DNA of 64,000 nt, taken from assembly GCF_010731755.1 (NCBI RefSeq), contig NZ_AP022589.1:3720001-3784000 (forward strand). The letters run 5' to 3'. Positions 1 to 11,904 of this stretch are shown here, in pieces (positions within the stretch are counted from its first letter, which is position 1; every line of letters begins with the position of its first letter). The DNA is from Mycolicibacter minnesotensis (GTDB lineage Bacteria > Actinomycetota > Actinomycetes > Mycobacteriales > Mycobacteriaceae). The notes below the pieces were generated by a model. The model searched no databases. It was not told where the DNA came from and was given only the letters and a program-made list of their open reading frames with translations. Made by a program: the position numbers and the translations under genes.

Positions 1-19
1 TTCCGCGTATTCGTCATGA
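1..19 (+). CDS. argJ: ArgJ C-terminal end (partial)
   Basis: Only the last codons are present. Reading from base 2 gives SAYSS followed by a TGA stop at 17-19, which matches the conserved C-terminus of the bifunctional ornithine acetyltransferase/N-acetylglutamate synthase. The stop overlaps the argB start as ATGA, as expected for argJ directly upstream of argB. The call rests on five residues plus the operon order. Confidence 0.7.
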
Positions 20-887
20 GTGAACCGACCACCGCCGTCAAGGCCCAAGTCCTGGCCGAAGCCCTGCCGTGGCTCAAGCAGCTCTACGGCAAGATCGTCG
101 TCGTCAAATACGGCGGCAACGCCATGACCGACGACACTCTCAAGCACGCCTTCGCCGCCGACATGGCGTTTCTGCGTAACTGCGGCATCCAGCCAGTGGT
201 GGTACACGGCGGGGGCCCGCAGATCAGCGCCATGCTCAAGAAGCTCGGCATCGAAGGCGACTTCAAGGGCGGATTCCGGGTCACCACACCCGAAGTGCTC
301 GACGTGGCGCGCATGGTGCTGTTCGGCCAGGTCGGCCGCGAACTCGTCGGGTTGATCAACGCGCACGGGCCCTACGCGGTCGGCATCACCGGAGAGGACG
401 CCGCACTGTTCACCGCGATCCGGCGCAGTGTCAGCGTCGACGGTGTCGACACCGACATCGGCCTGGTGGGCGACGTCGACCAGGTGAACACCGCCGCGGT
501 GCTGGACCTCATTGCCGCAGGACGGATTCCGGTGGTCTCCACCCTGGCACCCGACCCCGAAGGCGTGGTGCACAACATCAACGCCGACACCGCCGCCGCT
601 GCCTTGGCCGAAGCGCTACAGGCGGAGAAGCTGCTGATGCTCACCGACGTCGACGGCCTCTACACCGACTGGCCCAACACCGATTCGCTGGTCAGCGAGA
701 TCGACACCGACACATTGGCGCAACTTCTGCCGAAACTGGAATCCGGCATGATCCCCAAGGTCGAAGCCTGCCTGCGCGCGGTCCGCGGTGGAGTGCCCAG
801 CGCCCACATCATCGACGGTCGCGTCCAACACTGTGTGCTCGTCGAGCTGTTCACCAACGCCGGCACCGGAACCAAGGTGGTAAGCCC

Positions 888-891
<4 letters not shown>
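16..891 (+). CDS. argB: Acetylglutamate kinase
   Basis: Phosphorylates N-acetyl-L-glutamate with ATP, the second step of arginine synthesis, in the cytosol. The 291-residue protein has the amino-acid-kinase start VVKYGGNAM (about residue 30), the nucleotide/substrate loop VHGGGPQIS (about 63-71) and a C-terminal region TDVDGLY...LESGMIPK typical of ArgB. Length is normal for the family. The ATG overlaps the argJ stop by 4 bp and the gene overlaps argD by 4 bp, so translation is probably coupled. Confidence 0.97.
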
Positions 892-3474
<2,583 letters not shown>

Positions 3475-3523
3475 GACCAGTAGCACTCAGCAAGACACAG
3501 CAACACAGAGCAAGGAGAACTCG

Positions 3524-6129
<2,606 letters not shown>

Positions 6130-6133
6130 CGTA

Positions 6134-6829
6134 TCAGCGCCGGTACGAGGCCAGATTCAGGGCCAGCTCGTCGAAGAGCTCCTGGTTGAGCCGGAAGGCG
6201 ACCTTGACCTCGTCGACCACGTGCTCGACCTGGTCAGGGTCTAGGCCGAGTCCGTCCAGGCGGGCGCGGTAGGCGTCCTTGTACGGCTTGGGCCGCATCG
6301 GGAACTCGTAGAACGACAAGCCGCGGCCCTCAAGCTCGAAGGTGCGGTCAAGGACCCGCCCGATAGCCTGGCCGCCGGACAGATCCCCCAGGTAGCGGGT
6401 GTAATGGTGGGCCAGCAGGGCGCCGTCTGAGGCGATGGCGATCCGGTCGCAGTAGGCCTGCGCGGCGGGCGAATCGACGGCCCGGGAGGCCCCGTTGGTC
6501 CAGAAATCGAGGTCGCTGTCGAGGGCCGATACCCGCTCCAGCTCGGGGTCGTAGACCGACGCCACCAACTCACTGTCGCGGCGCTGTCGCATCGCTTCCT
6601 CCAGTGCGGCATAGACCATCCGCAGCCGTGCCAGGTAGTCGGCGTAGCCGTCTTCGTTGACGTTGCCGCCCATCAATTCCGACACAAAGGTGGAGCCCTC
6701 CGCGGCGTCGTGCGCGGCTTGCGAGCCGTCGCGCATGGCGGTGGACAACGATCGGGCGGTCTCGGGGTCAACCGGGGCCTTCAGCGACATTCTTAAATCC
6801 GTTCCCTGGAAAGTTCGGTCAGTGGACAT
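6134..6829 (-). CDS. Canonical heme oxygenase (HO-1/HmuO family)
   Basis: Predicted to open heme to biliverdin, CO and Fe2+ using external electrons. The 231-residue protein has a proximal histidine in SQAAHDAAE (H40) and the distal-helix signature RYLGDLSGGQAIG (about 145-157), which define the HO-1 fold rather than the small IsdG/MhuD type known from M. tuberculosis. It is the last gene after the PPE gene, with only 7 bp between them, and so probably lies in one transcript controlled by the IdeR-like box at 8409-8427. An ATG 13 codons downstream (6790) is an alternative start. Confidence 0.92.
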   Translation of the reverse strand: MSTDRTFQGTDLRMSLKAPVDPETARSLSTAMRDGSQAAHDAAEGSTFVSELMGGNVNEDGYADYLARLRMVYAALEEAMRQRRDSELVASVYDPELERVSALDSDLDFWTNGASRAVDSPAAQAYCDRIAIASDGALLAHHYTRYLGDLSGGQAIGRVLDRTFELEGRGLSFYEFPMRPKPYKDAYRARLDGLGLDPDQVEHVVDEVKVAFRLNQELFDELALNLASYRR

Positions 6830-6836
6830 TCGGTGG

Positions 6837-8309
6837 TCACGTGGTCTCGCGTTCGTCGTTGCGAGGGTTCTCTTCGGTCCAGCCTCCCGGCATCATCGGG
6901 GTGGCGGCGCCGTTGCCGAATGCATCAGCGGCCAGCGTGGCAAGGCCGGCCGGTTCAGTGAGTCCCGACCTTACCGTTGTACCGGCCGAACCGAGCGGTG
7001 CGCTACCGCTGCGCGAAACTCCCGCGTGTGCCGGCTGTTCCACGGCAGGCGCAGCGGCCGTGCCCTCGGAGGTCATGAATTCGTAGCGATAGCCGCGTGC
7101 TTTGATGTCGGCGCCGCGACGCCTGCGCGTCCTCGACTTTCGCGCAGCGGCCGCTACCGCAGCCGCTTCGGCCGTCTCGCTGATGCTGCGCGGGCGCCGC
7201 GCGGATTCCGGCGCACGCTGTTGCATGGGTGGACCGAAGCCCACGCCTGGGCCGCCTCCGGACACCGCGTAGTACAGCGGTGGGACGCCGGCGGCCGGTG
7301 GTGGACTCGGCACCGGCGGTGCGGGTGCTGCGGCCACGCTCGCCGGCGCCGGTGCCGGCGCGGGCGGCGTGGTGACCGCGCCGGCCGGGGGAGTCGGCAC
7401 CATGACGGCGGACGGCAGAATCTGCGGTGTGGCCGGGGGTGATACTTCCACCGGTACCTGGGCCATGTAGGCGAGCCCCGACAGGCCCAACGCGATGGGG
7501 ATGGCCGACGATGCGGCTGCCGGCCCCATGACCGCCGCGTAGAGGGGGGTGCCCAGCACCGCGAAGGTCGCCGCGTAGGCGAACAGGTAGAACAACGGCA
7601 TCCAGGTGGTGACCGCCGCCGCCGGGTTGGCGGCAAAATCCATGATGACCTGGATCAGGGTGCCGAGCGGATTGGCCAGCACCTGCTTGAGCATGCGGTA
7701 CATGCTGCTGAAGTGCTCGGACCACGACAGCCACTCTTCGATCGGATCGGTGAACTCCGCCGAACCTGCCACGGAGAGAATGCTCGGGGCCGGCGCGGTG
7801 TGCGGTGTCGTGGCCAGGGCCGTCGTAGAAACCGCCTGGTAGACGCTCATGGTCGTGGCCGCCTGCAGCCACATGCGTGCATAGTCCGCCTCGGTGACCG
7901 CGATCGGAATTGCGTTGATACCAAAGAAATTGGTCGCGACGAGCACGCTCAGCGTGGTGCGGTTGGCGGCCAGTTCGGCAAGTGTCGGCATCGCGGCCAA
8001 GGCCGCGGTGTAGGAGCCGGCCGCCGTTTCCAGCTGGGCGGCCGCACCGGCGCTGTTGACGCCGGCCAGGTTCAGCCAGGTCAGGTACGGGGTGTGGGCG
8101 GCGACGTAGCGTGTGGCGGCTTGTCCCTCCCAGGATCCAGCTTGGACCGCAGTGAGTAGTGAGGTGAGTTCGGCTGCGGTAGTGGCATATTCGTTGCTCA
8201 GTGCAGTCCATGCCTGGGCTGCCGACAGCAAGGTGCCGGCGCCGGCTCCGCTGCTGAGCAGCGTGGAATGCACTTCGGGGGGCGAGGCCATCCAGATGGG
8301 GGTCGTCAT
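6837..8309 (-). CDS. PPE family protein, PPE-PPW subfamily, iron/heme linked
   Basis: A 490-residue PPE protein. The PPE motif is at P10-P11-E12 and the WxG turn at W60-E61-G62 in the conserved N-terminal helical domain. The hydrophobic middle part is followed by a Pro/Ala-rich linker (about 300-350) and a C-terminal GYRYEFM...PGGW region that fits the PPE-PPW group, which includes iron-regulated PPE37 of M. tuberculosis. PPE proteins are typically exported by ESX systems with a PE partner, but no PE gene is adjacent here. The IdeR-like box 100 bp upstream and the following heme oxygenase suggest a role in heme/iron uptake. That function is inference from context. Confidence 0.88.
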   Translation of the reverse strand: MTTPIWMASPPEVHSTLLSSGAGAGTLLSAAQAWTALSNEYATTAAELTSLLTAVQAGSWEGQAATRYVAAHTPYLTWLNLAGVNSAGAAAQLETAAGSYTAALAAMPTLAELAANRTTLSVLVATNFFGINAIPIAVTEADYARMWLQAATTMSVYQAVSTTALATTPHTAPAPSILSVAGSAEFTDPIEEWLSWSEHFSSMYRMLKQVLANPLGTLIQVIMDFAANPAAAVTTWMPLFYLFAYAATFAVLGTPLYAAVMGPAAASSAIPIALGLSGLAYMAQVPVEVSPPATPQILPSAVMVPTPPAGAVTTPPAPAPAPASVAAAPAPPVPSPPPAAGVPPLYYAVSGGGPGVGFGPPMQQRAPESARRPRSISETAEAAAVAAAARKSRTRRRRGADIKARGYRYEFMTSEGTAAAPAVEQPAHAGVSRSGSAPLGSAGTTVRSGLTEPAGLATLAADAFGNGAATPMMPGGWTEENPRNDERETT

Positions 8310-8408
8310 GGCCGTGCTGCGGTGCGGGGGTGAACGGTCATCGGTGGTTGTCCGGGGGAGGGATACGGCGCCCCACCCGCTCCTTTCTGTTGGGTAGCCT
8401 TGCCTAAG

Positions 8409-8427
8409 TCAAGTTACCCTAACCTAA
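8409..8427 (-). promoter_or_regulatory. IdeR (iron) box upstream of PPE-heme oxygenase
   Basis: Read on the minus strand the 19-mer is TTAGGTTAGGGTAACTTGA, matching 16 of 19 positions of the mycobacterial IdeR consensus TTAGGTTAGGCTAACCTAA. It lies 100 bp upstream of the PPE start. Further TTAGG-like sequence (CTTAGGCAAGG) follows immediately downstream, so two overlapping dimers could bind. Expected effect is repression in high iron. Confidence 0.8.
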
Positions 8428-8455
8428 ACCAAGTGGCGGGGTGGGGGCCACGCGG

Positions 8456-9223
8456 CTACTCCATCCCGGTGCGGCCGGGGGTCCAGAACGGCTTGGTGCA
8501 GATCCGCCGGCGATCCCAGCCCCGTTCGCTGATCAGGATTTTGCGCAGGGTTTGGATGGTGCGGGCTTCGCCGGCGAGGTAGGCGATGCCGGGATGGTCG
8601 GGCAGTGGCAGTGCGCGCAGAGCGTCGGCCAGGGCCGCAGAATCGGCCGCGGGGGCCTGGCCGCGCTCCACCTGTGTCAACGACCGCGCGAGGGGAAGGT
8701 GGTCGGCTTCGGCGGCCGCTTCGATCGCGCCGTAGACCGCCGTCTCCGGGTGCAGGACGCGCAACATTGCCGCAAACGCCACCGACGCCGTCTCGTCACC
8801 GGCGAACAGCTGATAGGACGCCTCCGGGCGGATCACGAAATTGCCCTGCGGTCGCGTGAAGGCAACGTCATCGCCCGGTGCTATCGCCGCGGCCCAGCGC
8901 CTGGCGGGAGTCACTACGGTCCGGTCGTAGTCGTGGTTGCACATGACGATGTCGAGGGTTCCGGCGGCGGGGTCGGCGTCGTAGATCGAGTACGTGCGCA
9001 GCGCGTCGTGCGGGTGTAGGCGCAGAACGGAGTCGAGCAGGCCCGCGACCTGCAGGCGGACATGCTGACCCGGCCTCCAGGTCAGGCCCTGCAGTCTCGG
9101 GCCGGTGAACCGGTATCGGCGCATCGTCGGCGTGAGTTGTTCGATGTCGCCCACGGTGGCGGACAGAAAGACCGCGTCGCGTAGGGCGCCGACGAGCGGT
9201 AGTGAATCGAGGAGCGGTGCCAC
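8456..9223 (-). CDS. Siderophore-interacting FAD-dependent reductase (SIP family)
   Basis: Cytosolic flavoprotein of the ViuB/SIP family that reduces ferric siderophores. The N-terminal FAD domain has RPGQHVRLQ and the FAD-binding LRTYSIYDAD, followed by a C-terminal SIP domain with GDETASVAF and the terminal block YLAGEARTIQTLRKIL...KPFW. The start is taken at GTG 9223, with GGGAG 5 nt upstream; a TTG at 9235 would add four residues. An almost perfect IdeR palindrome lies 26 bp upstream. Reduction of heme or an electron supply to the nearby heme oxygenase is conceivable but unproven. Confidence 0.9.
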   Translation of the reverse strand: MAPLLDSLPLVGALRDAVFLSATVGDIEQLTPTMRRYRFTGPRLQGLTWRPGQHVRLQVAGLLDSVLRLHPHDALRTYSIYDADPAAGTLDIVMCNHDYDRTVVTPARRWAAAIAPGDDVAFTRPQGNFVIRPEASYQLFAGDETASVAFAAMLRVLHPETAVYGAIEAAAEADHLPLARSLTQVERGQAPAADSAALADALRALPLPDHPGIAYLAGEARTIQTLRKILISERGWDRRRICTKPFWTPGRTGME

Positions 9224-9248
9224 GGCGTCTCCCAAGGATTGTACGAAA

Positions 9249-9267
9249 TTAGGTATGCCTTACCTAA
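9249..9267 (-). promoter_or_regulatory. IdeR (iron) box upstream of siderophore reductase
   Basis: TTAGGTATGCCTTACCTAA has perfect 7-bp inverted arms (TTAGGTA/TACCTAA) and 15 of 19 matches to the IdeR consensus. It is placed between the divergent reductase and M15 peptidase genes, 26 bp from the reductase GTG, so it would repress the reductase at high iron. An effect on the peptidase gene (start 9350) is possible but less likely. Confidence 0.85.
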
Positions 9268-9349
9268 TGTGCAGACGGTAGCAGATTCAGCGCTGCGCTA
9301 GCGTGAACGCATCAACGGCAGCCCACACGTCTCGACCACGCGGCGCCTC

Positions 9350-9997
9350 ATGGCGGCGATCGCGGCCTGCGGGCTGCTGACGCAGTGCAGTGCCGGGCCC
9401 GAGTCGTCCCCGCAGGCACACCCGACGCCGCGCGCCGTTGCACCCGAGGCCGCCACCGTCGACAACGTCACCGCCACCGAACTCGGATCCACCTGGCACC
9501 CAGGCTGCCCCGTCGCGCCCTCGCAGCTGCGGCGGGTGACGCTGACCCACCTCGGGTTCGACGACCTGCCGCACCGCGGCGAACTGATCGTGCACCAGGA
9601 ACTGGTCGCGCAGGTGATCGCCGCATTCGACCGGCTCTATCGTCTGGAATTCCCGATCGAGAAGATGCGGTCGGTCGCGAACTATCGCGGTGACGACGAG
9701 CTGTCCATGGAGGACAACAACACCTCGGCGTTCAACTGCCGACGCATCCCCGGCTCGGGCAACTGGGCGCTGCACGCCTACGGTCGGGCCATCGACGTCA
9801 ACCCGCTGCTGAACCCGATGGTCGATCACGGCAGATTCGAGCCGCGTAATGCCGGGGTCTACCTCGACCGGCACCGGATCGAACCAGGCCTGTTGCACGC
9901 CGGCGACGCGGCTGTGCGCGTCTTCACCGACGCTGGCTGGCGCTGGGGCGGCTATTGGAAGTCCCCGGTGGATTACCAGCACTTCGAGCGTCGCTGA
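9350..9997 (+). CDS. M15 family metallopeptidase (DD-/LD-carboxypeptidase type), probable lipoprotein
   Basis: A 215-residue protein with the zinc-binding M15 layout: HAYGRAIDVNP (about 165-175) supplies His and Asp ligands and DYQHFE near the C-terminus the final His. This is typical of VanY-like peptidoglycan carboxypeptidases. The N-terminus contains a lipobox-like LTQC (10-13), suggesting a lipid-anchored exported enzyme. The signal as started at ATG is short and lacks basic residues; an RR pair is encoded just upstream in frame but no start codon precedes it before a TAG at 9299. The true start is therefore uncertain. Confidence 0.82.
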   Translation: MAAIAACGLLTQCSAGPESSPQAHPTPRAVAPEAATVDNVTATELGSTWHPGCPVAPSQLRRVTLTHLGFDDLPHRGELIVHQELVAQVIAAFDRLYRLEFPIEKMRSVANYRGDDELSMEDNNTSAFNCRRIPGSGNWALHAYGRAIDVNPLLNPMVDHGRFEPRNAGVYLDRHRIEPGLLHAGDAAVRVFTDAGWRWGGYWKSPVDYQHFERR

Positions 9998-10004
9998 CGG
10001 GCTC

Positions 10005-11789
10005 CTATTCCACCAGCTCCGACAACTCCAACCACCGGGCCTCCTGCTCGGAAACCTCGGCCTCCAGCGCCCGCAGTTCGCGGGTGAATTCGGCCAGGCC
10101 CACATGGTCGGACTGGTCGTGGTCGGCCAGCTGGTGGTGCTTGGCTTCGATCTGCTCGGCCAGCCGCGCCAGCCGTCGATCGACCGCGGCAAGGTCCTTT
10201 TGCGCAGCACGCAGCTCCGCACCCGACAACGGTCCCGGCCCGTCGGCGGCGGCCGCGGCAACGCTGCGCGACACCGGTGCTCGCCGGGCCTCGGCGGCCA
10301 ACTGCAGGTATTCGTCGACACCGCCCGGCAGGTGGCGAAGCCGCCCATCCAGGATCGCGTACTGGTTGTCGGTCACCCGCTCCAGCAGATACCGGTCATG
10401 AGAGACCACGATCAAGGTGCCGGGCCAGGAGTCCAGCAGATCCTCGGTGGCCGTGAGCATGTCGGTGTCGACGTCGTTGGTGGGCTCGTCGAGCACCAGC
10501 ACGTTCGGTTCGGCGAGCAGCGTGAGCATCAACTGCAGCCGCCGGTGCTGACCGCCGGAGAGCTCACCGACTCGGGCTGACAGCTGTGCACTGCCGAATC
10601 CGAGGCGCTCCAGCAGCTGCGTGGGCGTCATCTCCTTGCCGTCGACCTGGTAGTCGTTGCGCAGCCGGCCCACGACGTCGGCCACCCGATCCTCGGCGAG
10701 CGCGGCCAACTCCGTCGACTGCTGGTCCAAGATGCCCAGCCGCACCGTCTTGCCGCGCTTGACCCGCCCGCTGTCGGGCACCACGGTGCCGGCGATCAGC
10801 CCGAGCAGGGTGGACTTGCCCGCGCCGTTGGCGCCGACGATTCCGGTGCGCTCACCCGGGCCGATGCGCCATTCGACGTCACACAACACCGGCTTGCCGT
10901 CGAAGCTGACCGACACATCGAGCAGGTCGATCACGTCCTTGCCCAGCCGTGCCGTCGCCAGCTTCATCAGCTCGACGTCGTTGCGCAGCGGCGGGACGTC
11001 GGCGATCAGCGCATTGGCCGCCTCGATGCGGAACTTCGGCTTGGACGTGCGGGCCGGCGCCCCGCGCCGAAGCCAGGCCAGCTCCTTGCGTAAGACGTTC
11101 TGCCGCTTGGCCTCACTGGCCGCAGACATCCGGTCGCGCTCCACCCGCTGCAGCACGTATGCCGCGTAGCCGCCCTGGAACGGCTCGACGATGCGGTCGT
11201 GTACCTCCCAGGTGGTGGTGGCGACCTCGTCGAGAAACCAGCGGTCGTGGGTGACCACCATCAGTCCGCCAGTGTTGCGGGCCCAGCGCTGCTGAAGGTG
11301 GCGCGCCAGCCAGGTGATCCCTTCCACATCGAGGTGGTTGGTCGGCTCGTCGAGGCAGATCACATCCCATTCGCCGATCAGCAGCGCCGCCAGCTGCACG
11401 CGCCGTCTCTGCCCCCCAGACAGCTCGGAGATGGTTGCGTCCCAGGCGATGTCGGAGACCAGGCCTTCGACCACGTCCCGGATCCGCGGGCTGGACGCCC
11501 ACTCGTGGTCGGCTTGCTCGCCGACCAGCGCGGCCCCCAGCGTGCTGTCGGGGTCGAGGGTGTCGGACTGGTCCAGCAACCCCACCCGCAGACCGCTGCG
11601 CTGGGTGACGCGCCCGGAGTCCGGTGTCGCCACGCCGGCCAGCAGTCGCAGCAACGACGACTTGCCGTCTCCGTTGCGTCCGACGATCCCGATCCGGGCG
11701 CCGTCGTTCACCCCCAGCGTGACTGAGTCCAACACCACACCGGTGGCGTATCGCAGGTGAAGGGACTCAGCTCCGAGCAGGTGTGCCAC
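10005..11789 (-). CDS. ABC-F family ATP-binding protein
   Basis: Soluble duplicated ATPase without membrane domains. It has two nucleotide-binding domains with Walker A GRNGDGKSS and GANGAGKST, signatures LSGGQRRR and LSGGQHRR, and Walker B CLDEPTNHLD and VLDEPTNDVD. A charged linker and a C-terminal coiled coil (AQKDLAAVDRRLARLAEQIE) complete the Uup/EttA-like plan. ABC-F proteins act on ribosomes in translation or antibiotic protection; which applies here is not visible. The open frame runs far upstream, but GTG 11789 (VAHLLGAESLHLRY) starts right at the first domain, giving 594 residues. Confidence 0.92.
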   Translation of the reverse strand: MAHLLGAESLHLRYATGVVLDSVTLGVNDGARIGIVGRNGDGKSSLLRLLAGVATPDSGRVTQRSGLRVGLLDQSDTLDPDSTLGAALVGEQADHEWASSPRIRDVVEGLVSDIAWDATISELSGGQRRRVQLAALLIGEWDVICLDEPTNHLDVEGITWLARHLQQRWARNTGGLMVVTHDRWFLDEVATTTWEVHDRIVEPFQGGYAAYVLQRVERDRMSAASEAKRQNVLRKELAWLRRGAPARTSKPKFRIEAANALIADVPPLRNDVELMKLATARLGKDVIDLLDVSVSFDGKPVLCDVEWRIGPGERTGIVGANGAGKSTLLGLIAGTVVPDSGRVKRGKTVRLGILDQQSTELAALAEDRVADVVGRLRNDYQVDGKEMTPTQLLERLGFGSAQLSARVGELSGGQHRRLQLMLTLLAEPNVLVLDEPTNDVDTDMLTATEDLLDSWPGTLIVVSHDRYLLERVTDNQYAILDGRLRHLPGGVDEYLQLAAEARRAPVSRSVAAAAADGPGPLSGAELRAAQKDLAAVDRRLARLAEQIEAKHHQLADHDQSDHVGLAEFTRELRALEAEVSEQEARWLELSELVE

Positions 11790-11904
11790 CGCTGGAACGG
11801 TACTGCCTGTCCATAGCCGAATGCTGAACCAGCAGGACTCACGGTGCTGATGTGCCAGAATGTGCACGTTATTCCGGGATCGGGCGCAACGTAGGGGAGC
11901 AGCG

